Shown here piece by piece: positions 47,850-57,543 of a stretch of DNA of 64,000 nucleotides. The notes under the pieces are model-generated. The model did not search any database and had not been told where the DNA came from. It worked only from the letters and a program-made list of their open reading frames with translations. The stretch's first letter is position 1. Every line of letters starts with the position of its first letter. The DNA comes from Chthoniobacteraceae bacterium (GTDB lineage Bacteria; Verrucomicrobiota; Verrucomicrobiia; Chthoniobacterales; Chthoniobacteraceae): positions 22,213-86,212 of the forward strand of contig CANIWM010000016.1 in NCBI GenBank assembly GCA_947471505.1, written 5' to 3'. Made by a program: the position numbers and the translations under genes.

Positions 47850-48958
47850 GGTGTCGCGGCTGCGGTATCGGTTGCGAGGGCTGACGGAGTCTGTTTCCGC
47901 TTCAGCAGGCCGCGGATTTGTGCGGGCAGTCCTACGATTCCTTTTGGCATAAAGAGCACGACGAGGATGAAAAGCCCTCCGAGCATGAGGAGCCAAAGAT
48001 CCGGATAGGCGCGGGTCGCCCAGGATTTCAGCGCGTTGATGACGACGGCTCCGACGACCGGTCCCAGCAGAGTGCCGCGCCCACCGACGGCGACCCACAC
48101 GATGATTTCCAGCGACTTGTCCGTTTGCATTTCGCTGGGATTGATGATGCCGACTTGCGGAACGTAAAGTGCGCCTGCGACTCCTGCGATGATCGCGCAA
48201 ATTACAAATACGAAGAGCTTGTAGTTCGCCGCCGCGTAGCCGCTGAAGAGCACACGCGTTTCGCTGTCGCGCACTGCGCGTTGCACGAGGCCGAACTTCG
48301 TCGTGGTGAGCCATCGGCAAAAGCCATAGACGGCGATGAGCACGATCGCAGTGGCTATAAACAGTCCGCGCTGAGTTCCAGCCGCCCGCACGTCTGCACC
48401 CAGCAGGAACTTGAAATCGGTAAAGCCGTTGTTCCCGCCGAGCAGCATGTCGTTGCGGAAAAACATCAGCGCTGCGCCGTAGGTCAAAGCCTGCGTGAGG
48501 ATGGAAAAATAGACACCTTTGATCCGCGAGCGGAAGGCTAGATAGCCGAATCCTGTCGCCACGATTGCCGGCAGAGCGATGACCATGAGCATCGAAAACA
48601 CGAGGCTGGAGAATGGCACCCAAAAGGCGGGAAGCTGCTCCCAGCCTAGGAATACGAGGAAGTCCGGGATCGGCTTCTTGTATTGGCCAAGGTCGCCGAT
48701 CATCCGCATCAGATGCATTCCCATCATGTATCCGCCGAGCGCGAAAAAGAGCGACTGGCCCAAGCTCAAAAGTCCCGTGTAGCCCCACAATAAATCCACG
48801 GAGATGGCGAGGATCGCGTAGCAGAGGTATTTGCCCCATACGCTCATCGTGAAGTTACTCACGACTCCTGCGGCATTCAGCGCAGGCAGGAGGACGATGA
48901 GGATGACGGCAGCGATTGCGACAATGATGAGCTCGATCTTGTTTCGATTGGATTTCAT
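47846..48958 (-). CDS. urtC: Urea ABC transporter permease UrtC
   Basis: 370 residues from [20 protein letters not shown]; LivM-like membrane subunit with about ten hydrophobic segments. Visible: [54 protein letters not shown] and the C-terminal [20 protein letters not shown] that contacts the ATPase. The ATG overlaps the urtB stop (TGATG). An in-frame upstream extension to 49009 lies in urtB and is not used. Confidence 0.95.
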   Translation of the reverse strand: MKSNRNKIELIIVAIAAVILIVLLPALNAAGVVSNFTMSVWGKYLCYAILAISVDLLWGYTGLLSLGQSLFFALGGYMMGMHLMRMIGDLGQYKKPIPDFLVFLGWEQLPAFWVPFSSLVFSMLMVIALPAIVATGFGYLAFRSRIKGVYFSILTQALTYGAALMFFRNDMLLGGNNGFTDFKFLLGADVRAAGTQRGLFIATAIVLIAVYGFCRWLTTTKFGLVQRAVRDSETRVLFSGYAAANYKLFVFVICAIIAGVAGALYVPQVGIINPSEMQTDKSLEIIVWVAVGGRGTLLGPVVGAVVINALKSWATRAYPDLWLLMLGGLFILVVLFMPKGIVGLPAQIRGLLKRKQTPSALATDTAAATP

Positions 48959-50640
48959 CAGTTTTCGAGGCTCCGGCTTTTTGTCACGAACAGTCCGGCG
49001 GGCTTCCATTGGAGGAAGAGGATGATTCCGAGGAGCACGAGGATTTTTCCGAGCACAGGGTTGCCGAGAATTTGCTGGAGTGATTGGTCGAGCATACCGA
49101 TGCCGAGCGCGCTGATCACGGTTCCAATTAAATTACCCACGCCGCCGACTACCACCGTCATGAAGCAGTCCACAATGTAGAGCTGCCCGAGCGATGGACC
49201 GACGTTGCCGATTTGGCTGATGAACGCGCCCGCGAGCCCCGCGAGGCCGCTGCCCAGCGCGAAGGTGAGCATGTTTACCCGCTCCGTGCGGACACCCATG
49301 CAGGCGGCCATCTGACGATTTTGCATCACCGCCCGAATGAGCAGGCCGAGCGGTGTTTTCTTCAAAAGCATCGTGACTCCGAAAACGATGGCCACGGCGA
49401 AAACGATTACGAACACACGGTTCCAGCCGAACAGCACGTCGTTCACCGTCCAGTTTCCGCTGAGCCAGCTTGGCGAAGATACCTGCACGTTGTTTGCGCC
49501 AAAGGTGAGTCGGAAGAGTTGCTGCAAAACGAGCGAGACACCCCAGGTCGCGAGGAGCGATTCCAGCGGGCGGCGGTAGAGAAAGCGGATGATGCCGCGC
49601 TCCAGTGCGATGCCTGCGAGTGCGGCCGTAAGAAAGCTGAGGGGCAGCGCGAGGACGAAGTAGCAGTTGTAGAGCGTGCCGGTCGCGTTCATTCCGGGAA
49701 GTGCGATGTGGATGCCGAACGGTGACAGTTCCAAGCCGGGACCGAACACGCACTGCACCACGTATGTCGTGTATGCCCCGATGGCGATCATTTCCCCGTG
49801 CGCCATATTGATGACACCCATCAGCCCAAATGTGATCGCGAGTCCGATCGCGACAACGAGCAGGATGCTTCCCAAGGAGAGCCCTCGGAATGCGGTGCCG
49901 GCGGTGTTTACAAAAGTTACATGCTTCGCGATTTCATTCAGCGCCAGTTGTGCTGCGTTCGCGAGATTCGTTTTTGATTCAGCGGTAGCTTCAGCCACGA
50001 TTGCCTTCAGCGCATCCTGGCTGGGGATGGAGCGGATTGCGCCGAGTTCGTTGCACGCGGCAATCTTCACAGCATCGTTTTCGTCCTTCAGTTGAATCAA
50101 TGCGATGGCCTCGCGAATCGCTCGCTTCACGCGGGAATCGGTTTCGCGGGTCTGCCGCGCCAGCAATGCTGGAAGCCGCTCAGGGTCTTGCTCGCTTCCC
50201 ATGGTTTCCACTGCCTCCTGGCGTTTCTTCGCGTCCGGCGAAGAGAGTTGCGCCATGTCGAGAACGCTCTTCATCGCAAGCCGCAGCGCCGAGTCGGTTT
50301 CTGCGGCATTGAGATCCGACGCGAGAAGCTTTCCGACCGCAGCGCCCGTATCAAAGCGATGGGCTAATTGCTTTCCCTCTCCGTCTTTCTCTTCGTCGAG
50401 CGTCACCGGAACCTTCGCTCCCGCAGCGTCCACGTTGAGAAATATCCCGCCTTCCTTCCACAACGTGAGCAGTGCGATGACTTCCTGCGGGTCGGAGTCC
50501 CCGAGCGAGGTCACCAGCTTTGCCTGCTCTTCGGAGTCCTCAATGAGGAGCGCCTTCGCGATGATTTCCCGCGGAGTTGCGGCATAAATGGAAGCGCCGA
50601 GCAGCCATGAAAGCAGCACGGCGAAAATGAGTTTGATCAT
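48958..50640 (-). CDS. urtB: Urea ABC transporter permease UrtB
   Basis: 560 residues from [20 protein letters not shown], a signal-like helix. UrtB differs from LivH by a long N-terminal extracytoplasmic region (about 20-260 here), which holds helical, HEAT-like segments ([20 protein letters not shown]), followed by the membrane core beginning [20 protein letters not shown] and including [20 protein letters not shown] and [20 protein letters not shown]. It starts 108 bp after urtA. Confidence 0.95.
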   Translation of the reverse strand: MIKLIFAVLLSWLLGASIYAATPREIIAKALLIEDSEEQAKLVTSLGDSDPQEVIALLTLWKEGGIFLNVDAAGAKVPVTLDEEKDGEGKQLAHRFDTGAAVGKLLASDLNAAETDSALRLAMKSVLDMAQLSSPDAKKRQEAVETMGSEQDPERLPALLARQTRETDSRVKRAIREAIALIQLKDENDAVKIAACNELGAIRSIPSQDALKAIVAEATAESKTNLANAAQLALNEIAKHVTFVNTAGTAFRGLSLGSILLVVAIGLAITFGLMGVINMAHGEMIAIGAYTTYVVQCVFGPGLELSPFGIHIALPGMNATGTLYNCYFVLALPLSFLTAALAGIALERGIIRFLYRRPLESLLATWGVSLVLQQLFRLTFGANNVQVSSPSWLSGNWTVNDVLFGWNRVFVIVFAVAIVFGVTMLLKKTPLGLLIRAVMQNRQMAACMGVRTERVNMLTFALGSGLAGLAGAFISQIGNVGPSLGQLYIVDCFMTVVVGGVGNLIGTVISALGIGMLDQSLQQILGNPVLGKILVLLGIILFLQWKPAGLFVTKSRSLEN

Positions 50641-50748
50641 TTGCAGTTGGGTCTTGGTTGCCGAATTGGGCGAGCCCTGCGGCACACAATGCGCAGAGCC
50701 CGCCCCGTTTCGATCGTTCCGGCACAAATCGGTGCGCGGTCGCTGCCG

Positions 50749-52020
50749 CTATTTAGTCGCGACCTTTGGCTTGAAGGTGCCCTTCAACCAGGGTTCACCA
50801 AACACGCCGTCGTATTGCTTGAGGATCTTGAACTGTCCGTCAGCTTTCGTTTCGCCGATGAAGACGTTCTTCGTAAGGTGCATGTTCTTTTGCGAAGTCA
50901 CCTTGCCGCCCGGGCCGTTGAATGAGAGTCCGCTTTGCAACGCCTCACGGACCTTGTCCACCTCGAAGCTGCCTGCCTTTTCGACGGCGGCTTTCCAGAG
51001 ATAAACACCGTCGTAGCTCAGCACCATTGGCGAGCAAGTCACGCGGCCTTCTTTCTTCACGCCGTCCACCGTTGTCTGTTTCAGCCATCCTTGGAAGTTG
51101 TCCACGAACGCCTTGTTCGCGGGTGACTTGATGCTCTGGAAGTAAGTCCAGCAACCGAGTTGACCCACGAGTTGCTTCGCGGGAAGAGCGCGGAATTCAT
51201 CCTCGGAAATCGAGAACGAAACCACCGGGCACTTCTCTGCGGTGAGACCGGCAGCGGCGTATTCTTTGAAGAACGGCACGTTTGTGTCGCCGTTGAGCGT
51301 GCTGACTACGCAAGCCTTCCCGCCTGCCGAGAACTGCTTAATTTCCGCGATGATCTGCTGGTAATCGGTGTGGCCGAACGGCGTGTATTTTCCCGCCGAG
51401 ATGACCTTGCCGGATTCGTCCTTTTTGAACCCGCCGCCGATGTTCTCAATCGGCACGCCTTTGCTCAGCAAATATTCGAGCAAAACCAAGTTCGTGGTCT
51501 GCGGATAAACGTAGTCGCTGCCGAGCAGGTAGAACTTCTTTTTTCCCTGTGCCAGCAAGTAGTCGATCGATGGCGTCGCCTGCTGATTCACCGCTTCTGC
51601 GGTGTAGAAGACATTCTTCGATTCCTCTTCGCCCTCGTACTGTACGGGGTAGAAAAGGAGGCCGTTGTTCTTTTCAAAGACCGGCAGCACGGACTTGCGG
51701 GACACGGATGTCCAGCAGCCGAAAACCACCGCGCACTTGTCCTGCTCGAGAAGCTGCTTTGCCTTCTCGGCGAAGAGCGGCCAGTTCGATGCGCCGTCCA
51801 CTACGACGGGTTCGATTTTCTTGCCCGCGACACCGCCCTTGGCGTTGATTTCGTCGAACGTGAATAGGAGCACATCGCGAAGCGAAGTCTCTGAAATCGC
51901 CATCGTTCCCGAGAGCGAGTGAAGGATGCCGACCTTTACGGTATCCTGCGCCTGCACCGAGAGCACTGCGACCGTTGCGATGCCTGCTGCGAGGATGGAT
52001 TTTTTAAGAGATTGAAACAT
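50749..52020 (-). CDS. urtA: Urea ABC transporter substrate-binding protein UrtA
   Basis: 423 residues. Signal peptide [24 protein letters not shown], then a LivJ-like periplasmic binding protein: [40 protein letters not shown] and [20 protein letters not shown], the last two being characteristic of UrtA. Binds urea for the UrtBCDE importer. The leader is CA-rich with no Shine-Dalgarno, and a 10-bp hairpin lies 40 bp upstream of the ATG. Confidence 0.96.
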   Translation of the reverse strand: MFQSLKKSILAAGIATVAVLSVQAQDTVKVGILHSLSGTMAISETSLRDVLLFTFDEINAKGGVAGKKIEPVVVDGASNWPLFAEKAKQLLEQDKCAVVFGCWTSVSRKSVLPVFEKNNGLLFYPVQYEGEEESKNVFYTAEAVNQQATPSIDYLLAQGKKKFYLLGSDYVYPQTTNLVLLEYLLSKGVPIENIGGGFKKDESGKVISAGKYTPFGHTDYQQIIAEIKQFSAGGKACVVSTLNGDTNVPFFKEYAAAGLTAEKCPVVSFSISEDEFRALPAKQLVGQLGCWTYFQSIKSPANKAFVDNFQGWLKQTTVDGVKKEGRVTCSPMVLSYDGVYLWKAAVEKAGSFEVDKVREALQSGLSFNGPGGKVTSQKNMHLTKNVFIGETKADGQFKILKQYDGVFGEPWLKGTFKPKVATK

Positions 52021-52045
52021 GTGTTGTTGGATTGTTGTTGGAAAT
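52021..52045 (-). promoter_or_regulatory. CA-rich leader before urtA
   Basis: Minus strand contains CCAACAACAATCCAACAACA within the 25 bases directly before the urtA ATG. No Shine-Dalgarno. Compare 40304 and 52929. Confidence 0.5.
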
Positions 52046-52059
52046 CAAGTCAGCCAATC

Positions 52060-52093
52060 GCTCCCCCGGCAGTCACCACACCACCGGGGGAGC
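52060..52093 (-). terminator. Hairpin between porin and urtA (attenuator or processing site)
   Basis: GCTCCCCCGG (52060-52069) pairs perfectly with CCGGGGGAGC (52084-52093) around a 14-base loop. On the minus strand it is not followed by a T-run, so it is not a standard intrinsic terminator. It more likely sets RNA stability or partial termination between the porin and urtA messages. Confidence 0.5.
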
Positions 52094-52139
52094 CTTATGA
52101 CCAAACCGCGCCACAAGGGTGCGTTTTCCTGACCAAAAG

Positions 52140-52928
52140 TTAGAAGCTGAACGAGACGCCGATGTTGCCCGTGACGAAGTCCGAATCCACGTTGCCGGGG
52201 AGCACGCTGTCCTCCGTGTGGTAGTAGGTCACGCCTGCCGAAAGCGTCGTGCCGTCAAACGCGCCTTTCAGTGCAATCGAGCCCTGGAGCCCGAGTGAAG
52301 CGTAGGCAAAACCAGCATCGCCGCCATGGTAGCCATCGGTCACGACCGCCACCGCGCCGGGAATCGAGAAGTTCACCGGACCTGCTGCGAAATCATACGA
52401 GCCGCTGAGAACTCCGACCACGCCTTCTTCCTGCCCGCCGTTGCCATCCACGCGTCCATGAAGCGTGAGCGTCGGTTTGAGGAAAGTATCGTAGCCGACC
52501 TTGAGGTCAACGATACGCTCGGATGCCCCGGCATACATCCACTCTTGATAGAGCATGGTGTAGGTGACTTTCCCCGCAGTGTAGGCAAAGCCCGCCCAGA
52601 GGTCCACTTCCTGCACTTTGCCGCCGATGGAGCTGACAGCTTTATCGTTCACATCCCACCAAGAGCCGAAGATGAGCTTCAGTTCCTCGGACATCTGGAC
52701 GCCGATTTCAAGCTGCGGGTGAAAGAGCGCGTTGCTGAAGCTCGTGCCCCCGGCCCAAGTGTCGGCGCCGTAGGAGATGAAGTGTGTGTCCACCGTCAGG
52801 CTCAATGTGCCGCTGACTCGCGATTTCGCGGGTGCGGCCATCGGAGTTGCTGGTGTTCCGGCGAATGTTTGTGAACTCGTCAGCGCGCAAGCGGCTGCGA
52901 GAAGGATGGTCGTTTTGAGTATGTTCAT
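52140..52928 (-). CDS. Outer-membrane beta-barrel porin (TorF-like), urt-linked
   Basis: 262 residues. Signal peptide MNILKTTILLAAACALTSSQTFA; the mature part alternates polar and hydrophobic residues in beta strands (VSGTLSLTVDTHFISYGADT, LKLIFGSWWDVNDKA, VTYTMLYQEWMYAG, LSAGVTYYHTEDS) and ends with Phe (GNIGVSFSF), the outer-membrane assembly signal. Resembles small TorF-type putative porins. Being 120 bp upstream of urtA on the same strand, it is a good candidate for the outer-membrane entry route of urea or small amides. Its leader is also CA-rich. Substrate is inference. Confidence 0.82.
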   Translation of the reverse strand: MNILKTTILLAAACALTSSQTFAGTPATPMAAPAKSRVSGTLSLTVDTHFISYGADTWAGGTSFSNALFHPQLEIGVQMSEELKLIFGSWWDVNDKAVSSIGGKVQEVDLWAGFAYTAGKVTYTMLYQEWMYAGASERIVDLKVGYDTFLKPTLTLHGRVDGNGGQEEGVVGVLSGSYDFAAGPVNFSIPGAVAVVTDGYHGGDAGFAYASLGLQGSIALKGAFDGTTLSAGVTYYHTEDSVLPGNVDSDFVTGNIGVSFSF

Positions 52929-53349
52929 TAGTTGTTGGTTGTTTTATATGCGCCATTCAAGGCACGCCGCCCCTTTAGCCACGGCCATGCCAACTCGCGT
53001 GCCACGCAAGAAAACGGTCTGGAGAGTTTTAGCAGCTTTGGATGAATGCGATTCATCACACCGGAAACCCCTCTCGCTATGGCTTTCCGCTGTCGCATCA
53101 AAGTTCCATGCAGGGGCTTCAAAGTGAACGCACTTTTGCATCTCGCAGCATCCCAACGCATGCATGCTGTTGAGCTTCAGATGAAGGAAACTTCCCACAG
53201 TGAATAAAACAACACAGCGGGAATTGCAAAAGACTCACGCGCACAGGCTCGCTCTGGCATAAAGGCGCAGCCGATCACCAGCAATGATGACCTCCGAGGA
53301 GCCGATAAAGGGAATACGCTCCGCTTGAACCAAGGCGGGCAGGCTGCTT
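52929..53349. other. Intergenic region upstream of the porin
   Basis: No gene. Directly before the porin ATG the minus strand reads ACAACCAACAACTA (CA-rich leader, no Shine-Dalgarno). TGGCACGCGAGTTGGC (minus, 52989-53004) looks like a sigma-54 site, but the GG-to-GC spacing is one base too long. It should hold the main promoter of the porin-urt unit; nothing else was recognised. Confidence 0.45.
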
Positions 53350-56300
53350 TTAGCCCGATTTTTTCCCAGCGCGGGCGGCGAGTTCGGGATCCCAATCTGG
53401 GTCGTCCCACCACGGCTTTTCACTGAGGATATAGACGCCCATCGTGTCCAAGGTGACAACGGGATTAGCGAGGATTTCATTCACCAATCCGGCGATGGTT
53501 TCCTCTAGCTTCACCTCCGCAGCGGCTTGCTTGGCCGAGTCGATGCCTGCTTGCGCACGGGCTCCGAGGCGGGCGCGGAGCATGGCGAAATGTTCTGCGG
53601 CTTCCTTCGTAGCTTTCTCTTTGGCAGTGACAAGTTCGGCGCCCTTTTTCACGGCGACGAGGGCGCGCTTCCCGGCAGTGTGGCAGGCTTTGCGCCAGTC
53701 TTCTTCGCCGAACTTTTCGCGGAGGTGCTCGGCGCGTTCTTTGCCCATGTTGCGGTCGGCTTTGAAATGATACCCCTTTTTGCAGGGCTCGATGACTTTG
53801 GATGGCGGGTCGTTGCCCACGTCGTCGCACCAGAACTCCACGCTCTGCTCCGGGAACCATCCTCGCACGAGCCGCAGCAGGCCGCCGCGCCGGACGCTGT
53901 CCCATTCCACGTCGGCGAGGGCCTTTTCTACAGCCTTGAGGTCCACGGAGACGCGGACGAAATTGCGGAAGATGAGCTTCGGGGTTTTCACGCCGGGGAC
54001 CGCGCGCCACATGGCCCAGGCACGTCCGCGATCATCCCATGCCAGCAGGTCGCGGCAGCCATCCACGGCGGGATGGCCGGGGCGGAGGAAGTCGAGCGTG
54101 AGGTCTTCGATGACGACGCTACGATGCACGGAAAACTTCGTGGCAAACATGGACGCGAGACCTTCGAGCTTGTCTGCGGGAATGAGCGGGTTGCTGTCAC
54201 GTTTCATGCGGTACATGAAGGAGTTCGTGTCCTCGTCCCATCGTTCTTCGAGGCCGAGATTGCGCTGGAGATAGCCGCTGAACGCAGTGCCGAAACCCTC
54301 TGCCGCATTGTCCGCAGCGTCGAGATCGAGCGAGAGCTGCGACTGCGGGCTGAGGCTGTGCATTCCATCAATCACGTCTTGCTCTTCGATGCTGGAGCGT
54401 TCTTTCGTGACGGCTTCTGCGAGCGCAGGAATCGCGTCGAGCAGTGCTTGCGGCCCACCCGCGAAGACCGTTTCGCGCAGGCGTGGCAGCTCGGTATCCA
54501 CGAGATGCTGGAGGTCGGAGATACTGGCGCGGTAAAGGCCGAAGCCTTCCGCGAGCACCATGCGCCATGTCTCATCGAGCGCGATGCTGTCGTCCTCGCC
54601 GGTGGTGAACACGACGCACGGGATGTGGCCGACGCGGTCAATGCGGTCGAGCCGTCCGAGCCGCTGCTCCAGCCGCATCGGAGCCCACGGGAGGTCGTGG
54701 AAGAACACGGCTTTTGCAAACTGGAGGTTGAACCCTTCCTCGCCCGTCGCATCGGTGATGAGCACGCGGGCCAGCGGGTCGCCTGCAAAGTCCGAGAATA
54801 GCTCGCCCACTTGCGAACGGACCGCAGACGTGCTCGCCAGCTTCACGCCTTCACTGCCGAAGAGCGGCACGAGCCGCTTGCCGAGGTCCGAGCAGAGTCG
54901 GGCGGTGGGGCAAAAGACGACGTATTTCCCTTCTTTGCCGTCCTTGTGCGCGCGGCGGCGGAGCGACTCGGCGACGAGGTCAAGGCGTGCCTCGCCCATG
55001 GCCCATGCGGCTTTATCGTCCACGAGCGCGGCGAGGAGCTTCACTTCGTCCTTGGGTGCCTTCGTGGATTTCACCACCTCTTTTACTAAATCGGAGAGCT
55101 TCTCCGGCTCGGCGGCGATGGCCTCCGAGAGGCGCACATACTCGGCGGCGGCGGTGGCGCGCAGTTTGTCGCCGACTTCGATGCGCTCGCTGGCGGCCTC
55201 GCGCCATGCGTCGAGCGCGGCCCAGAGATTGCCGTGGGGCTCTTCGTCGAGCTCGATTTCCACCGTCTCTTGCACATCGCGGACGAACCGCTTTTGCGAG
55301 CCCGAGAGCCAGCGGCGGCGCGTGCGCAACATGCGGCGGTGGATGCGATACGTCTCGCTGATGTGGAGATGCAGCTCGTGCTGAACGGCCTTCGCATCCG
55401 TGCCTTCTTGCGTTAGCGAGGCGACGAGTTCTTTCACCCGCTCGTCCTCCGGCAAAAGGGCGGCGAGCTTGTTGGAATGCAGCTTCACGAGCGCGGGGAC
55501 GGTGGCGCTTCGCAGCGCGAGGAACGCGCGCCCCAGCTCCACACGCTTCGCCGTGCGCTCTTTGAACGAGGCGAGTTTGCTGGAGTTGTAGTTTTCCGGG
55601 TCGAGCAGCTCCAGCAGTGCGAGCAAGTCGGCATCGTGGTGCAAGACGGGCGTGGCGGAGAGCAGCAGCAGATGCTTCGCGGCGTGCGCCAGCTTCATCG
55701 CGCCGAGCGTCACGGGCGATTCTTTTACGCCTTGGCGGGCGACGACGCGGTGCGCTTCATCAATCACGAGAACGTCCCACTTTTCCTCCAGCAGCTCTTC
55801 GTCGCTCTCCATCGCGGAGTGCGGGAACAGCTCCACATCATCCAGCCCGAACCGCGAATCCAGCTCCTCGCGCCATTGCCGCGTCAGCGCATCCGGCGCG
55901 ATGACGGCGATGCGTGCGTCCGGCGCATCGAGCCGGATTTGCCGCATAATCATCCCGGCCTCGATAGTTTTGCCGAGCCCCACTTCGTCCGCCAGCAAGT
56001 AGCGAATCACCGGATCGTGCAGCACGCGATCGGCGACTTCGGCTTGGTGCTGGAGCACTTCGACCTTCGAGGAAAGCAAGCCCGGCAGCCCGTGCGAGAG
56101 CTGGTTCTGCTTGAGCAGCGCGCTGAGTAAATCCGAACGCTGCTGAAAAAAGAACGGCGTCTCCTGCGCCAATTCTGCGAGCACCGTGGAAGGATCATCA
56201 CCCGCGAGATACGAGCGCACGCTGAAATCCGTCTCCTGCATTTCCGGCAGCTCTTTCCCGCCGGGAAAATGGACGAGGTAAGATCGTATGGGGCCGCTCG

Positions 56301-56685
56301 TTTGCTTCGTCGCCATCACGCGCCCAAAGCGCACGACGCCGTCCGCTTTATGGAACACGCGCGTCTGGTTCGGCAGTTGGCCGTGGACGAGTTGTTCGAT
56401 GGGCACTTCCACTTCCACGAAGTTCACGGTGTCCGTGCAAAAGCGCAGCTTCGCCGTTGTCTCGCCGACTTCCATCACTTCGCCGTAACCCGCTCCATTG
56501 CGCCCGCGAATCGCCACTTTAATGCCGACGGTCGGCTTGCCTTTCGGCTCGGGTTTTCGCGGCACGATCCCTACAAACGCGTCCAACTCGGCGGCGGTGA
56601 TGCCTGAGGCTTTCTTGGCGCGTTTTTTCGCTGCGGGTTTCGTGGCGGGTGTCTCGTCGGTAGGAGTTTTTTTGGCGCGTGGCAT
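53350..56685 (-). CDS. SNF2/RapA-like DEAH-box helicase
   Basis: 1111 residues. The N-terminal 28 residues are Lys/Ala/Pro/Thr-rich, like a histone H1 tail. Residues about 50-160 hold two small beta-barrel (Tudor-like) domains as in RapA/HepA. The SF2 core follows: Walker A ADEVGLGKT (232-240), DEAH box (309-312), LLLLSATPVLHH, and in the second RecA domain ITDATGEEGFNLQFA and motif VI QRLGRLDRIDRVGH. The C-terminal 400 residues are accessory. RapA recycles RNA polymerase; related DpdE proteins belong to a DNA-modification system, but no dpd partners are nearby. Closest description is a RapA/DpdE-type ATPase of unknown target. Runs 12 bp after pssA. Confidence 0.85.
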   Translation of the reverse strand: MPRAKKTPTDETPATKPAAKKRAKKASGITAAELDAFVGIVPRKPEPKGKPTVGIKVAIRGRNGAGYGEVMEVGETTAKLRFCTDTVNFVEVEVPIEQLVHGQLPNQTRVFHKADGVVRFGRVMATKQTSGPIRSYLVHFPGGKELPEMQETDFSVRSYLAGDDPSTVLAELAQETPFFFQQRSDLLSALLKQNQLSHGLPGLLSSKVEVLQHQAEVADRVLHDPVIRYLLADEVGLGKTIEAGMIMRQIRLDAPDARIAVIAPDALTRQWREELDSRFGLDDVELFPHSAMESDEELLEEKWDVLVIDEAHRVVARQGVKESPVTLGAMKLAHAAKHLLLLSATPVLHHDADLLALLELLDPENYNSSKLASFKERTAKRVELGRAFLALRSATVPALVKLHSNKLAALLPEDERVKELVASLTQEGTDAKAVQHELHLHISETYRIHRRMLRTRRRWLSGSQKRFVRDVQETVEIELDEEPHGNLWAALDAWREAASERIEVGDKLRATAAAEYVRLSEAIAAEPEKLSDLVKEVVKSTKAPKDEVKLLAALVDDKAAWAMGEARLDLVAESLRRRAHKDGKEGKYVVFCPTARLCSDLGKRLVPLFGSEGVKLASTSAVRSQVGELFSDFAGDPLARVLITDATGEEGFNLQFAKAVFFHDLPWAPMRLEQRLGRLDRIDRVGHIPCVVFTTGEDDSIALDETWRMVLAEGFGLYRASISDLQHLVDTELPRLRETVFAGGPQALLDAIPALAEAVTKERSSIEEQDVIDGMHSLSPQSQLSLDLDAADNAAEGFGTAFSGYLQRNLGLEERWDEDTNSFMYRMKRDSNPLIPADKLEGLASMFATKFSVHRSVVIEDLTLDFLRPGHPAVDGCRDLLAWDDRGRAWAMWRAVPGVKTPKLIFRNFVRVSVDLKAVEKALADVEWDSVRRGGLLRLVRGWFPEQSVEFWCDDVGNDPPSKVIEPCKKGYHFKADRNMGKERAEHLREKFGEEDWRKACHTAGKRALVAVKKGAELVTAKEKATKEAAEHFAMLRARLGARAQAGIDSAKQAAAEVKLEETIAGLVNEILANPVVTLDTMGVYILSEKPWWDDPDWDPELAARAGKKSG

Positions 56686-56697
56686 TTGGTCTTTTGG

Positions 56698-57543
56698 CTA
56701 TGGAGATTCGGGTTGCTCGTCTTCGTCTTCATCTTCGGGAACTTCCTCGATGGACGCTTTCATTTTTCGGGAGAGGAATGGGCGGAGGAATCCGTAGAGT
56801 AGATACGTGAGAAAAATCGCCGCTGGCATCCACTGGTAAAAAGTCACCGTCAGCAGGATGACAACGACAATGCCGAGCAGCTTCGGCATACTGCGCGTGG
56901 TGCGCCAGTTGATGTTCTTGAAGCTCGGATACGTGAACGAGCTAAACATCATCCAGGACAAAAAGAGCAACAAAGGCGGCAGCACCCACCTCATCACCCA
57001 GTGCTCCACTTTGTTGTCCGTGAGCCACATCATGAAGAGCGTGACGCTCGCGATGAGCCCTGCCGCAGCAGGGATGGGGATGCCTTTGAAATCCTTGCTC
57101 GCGCTCGTGACATTGGCGGCGGCGATGCAATTAAACCGCGCCAGCCGCATCGCCCCGGAGACGAGATACACGCAGGCGATAATCCCGCCGATTGGGTCGT
57201 AGTCGCGCAGCAGCACGCGGCTCACCAGCAGCGCCGGGGCGACGCCAAAGCTCACCACATCCGCCAGCGAATCAAACTCCCGGCCAAACGGCGAATCCGT
57301 CCCGCCCAAACGAGCGAGCCGCCCATCTAGTAGGTCGAAAACGCACGCCGCGAGGATGTACCAAATCGCGCGGATGAAGAAGCTCTCGCCCAAATCCAAC
57401 TGCGCCGTCCCGGCGACCTCGACCGCCTTCATCGCAAGCGCGCCCTGCAAGATATTGAGCGTCGCGAGGAACCCGCACACGAGGTTCCCGGCCGTCATCA
57501 AATTCGGCAGGAGGTAAATCTTCGGAGAGCCGTCGTCTTTCAC
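56698..57543 (-). CDS. pssA: CDP-diacylglycerol-serine O-phosphatidyltransferase
   Basis: 281 residues, six to eight transmembrane segments. The CDP-alcohol phosphatidyltransferase motif is complete: Asp73-Gly74, Ala77-Arg78, Gly87, Asp91, Asp95 (DGRLARLGG then FGREFDSLAD). Makes phosphatidylserine from CDP-diacylglycerol and serine in the inner membrane. The C-terminus ends in an acidic tail (EEVPEDEDEDEQPESP). It overlaps psd by 4 bases, giving the two-step phosphatidylethanolamine pathway in one unit, psd first. Confidence 0.95.
   Translation of the reverse strand: MKDDGSPKIYLLPNLMTAGNLVCGFLATLNILQGALAMKAVEVAGTAQLDLGESFFIRAIWYILAACVFDLLDGRLARLGGTDSPFGREFDSLADVVSFGVAPALLVSRVLLRDYDPIGGIIACVYLVSGAMRLARFNCIAAANVTSASKDFKGIPIPAAAGLIASVTLFMMWLTDNKVEHWVMRWVLPPLLLFLSWMMFSSFTYPSFKNINWRTTRSMPKLLGIVVVILLTVTFYQWMPAAIFLTYLLYGFLRPFLSRKMKASIEEVPEDEDEDEQPESP

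Noticed and set aside
47079..48839. A 586-codon frame that appears to add a large N-terminus to UrtD
   Set aside because: The extra part overlaps urtC out of frame; ATG 47849 gives a normal UrtD that overlaps the urtC stop by 4 bases.
52989..53004. Sigma-54 promoter upstream of the porin
   Set aside because: TGGCACGCGAGTTGGC has the right halves, but the GG-to-GC spacing is 11 rather than 10; kept only as a remark.
53350..56685. DpdE of a 7-deazaguanine DNA-modification system
   Set aside because: No dpdA-D or related genes are nearby; the similarity could equally reflect RapA.
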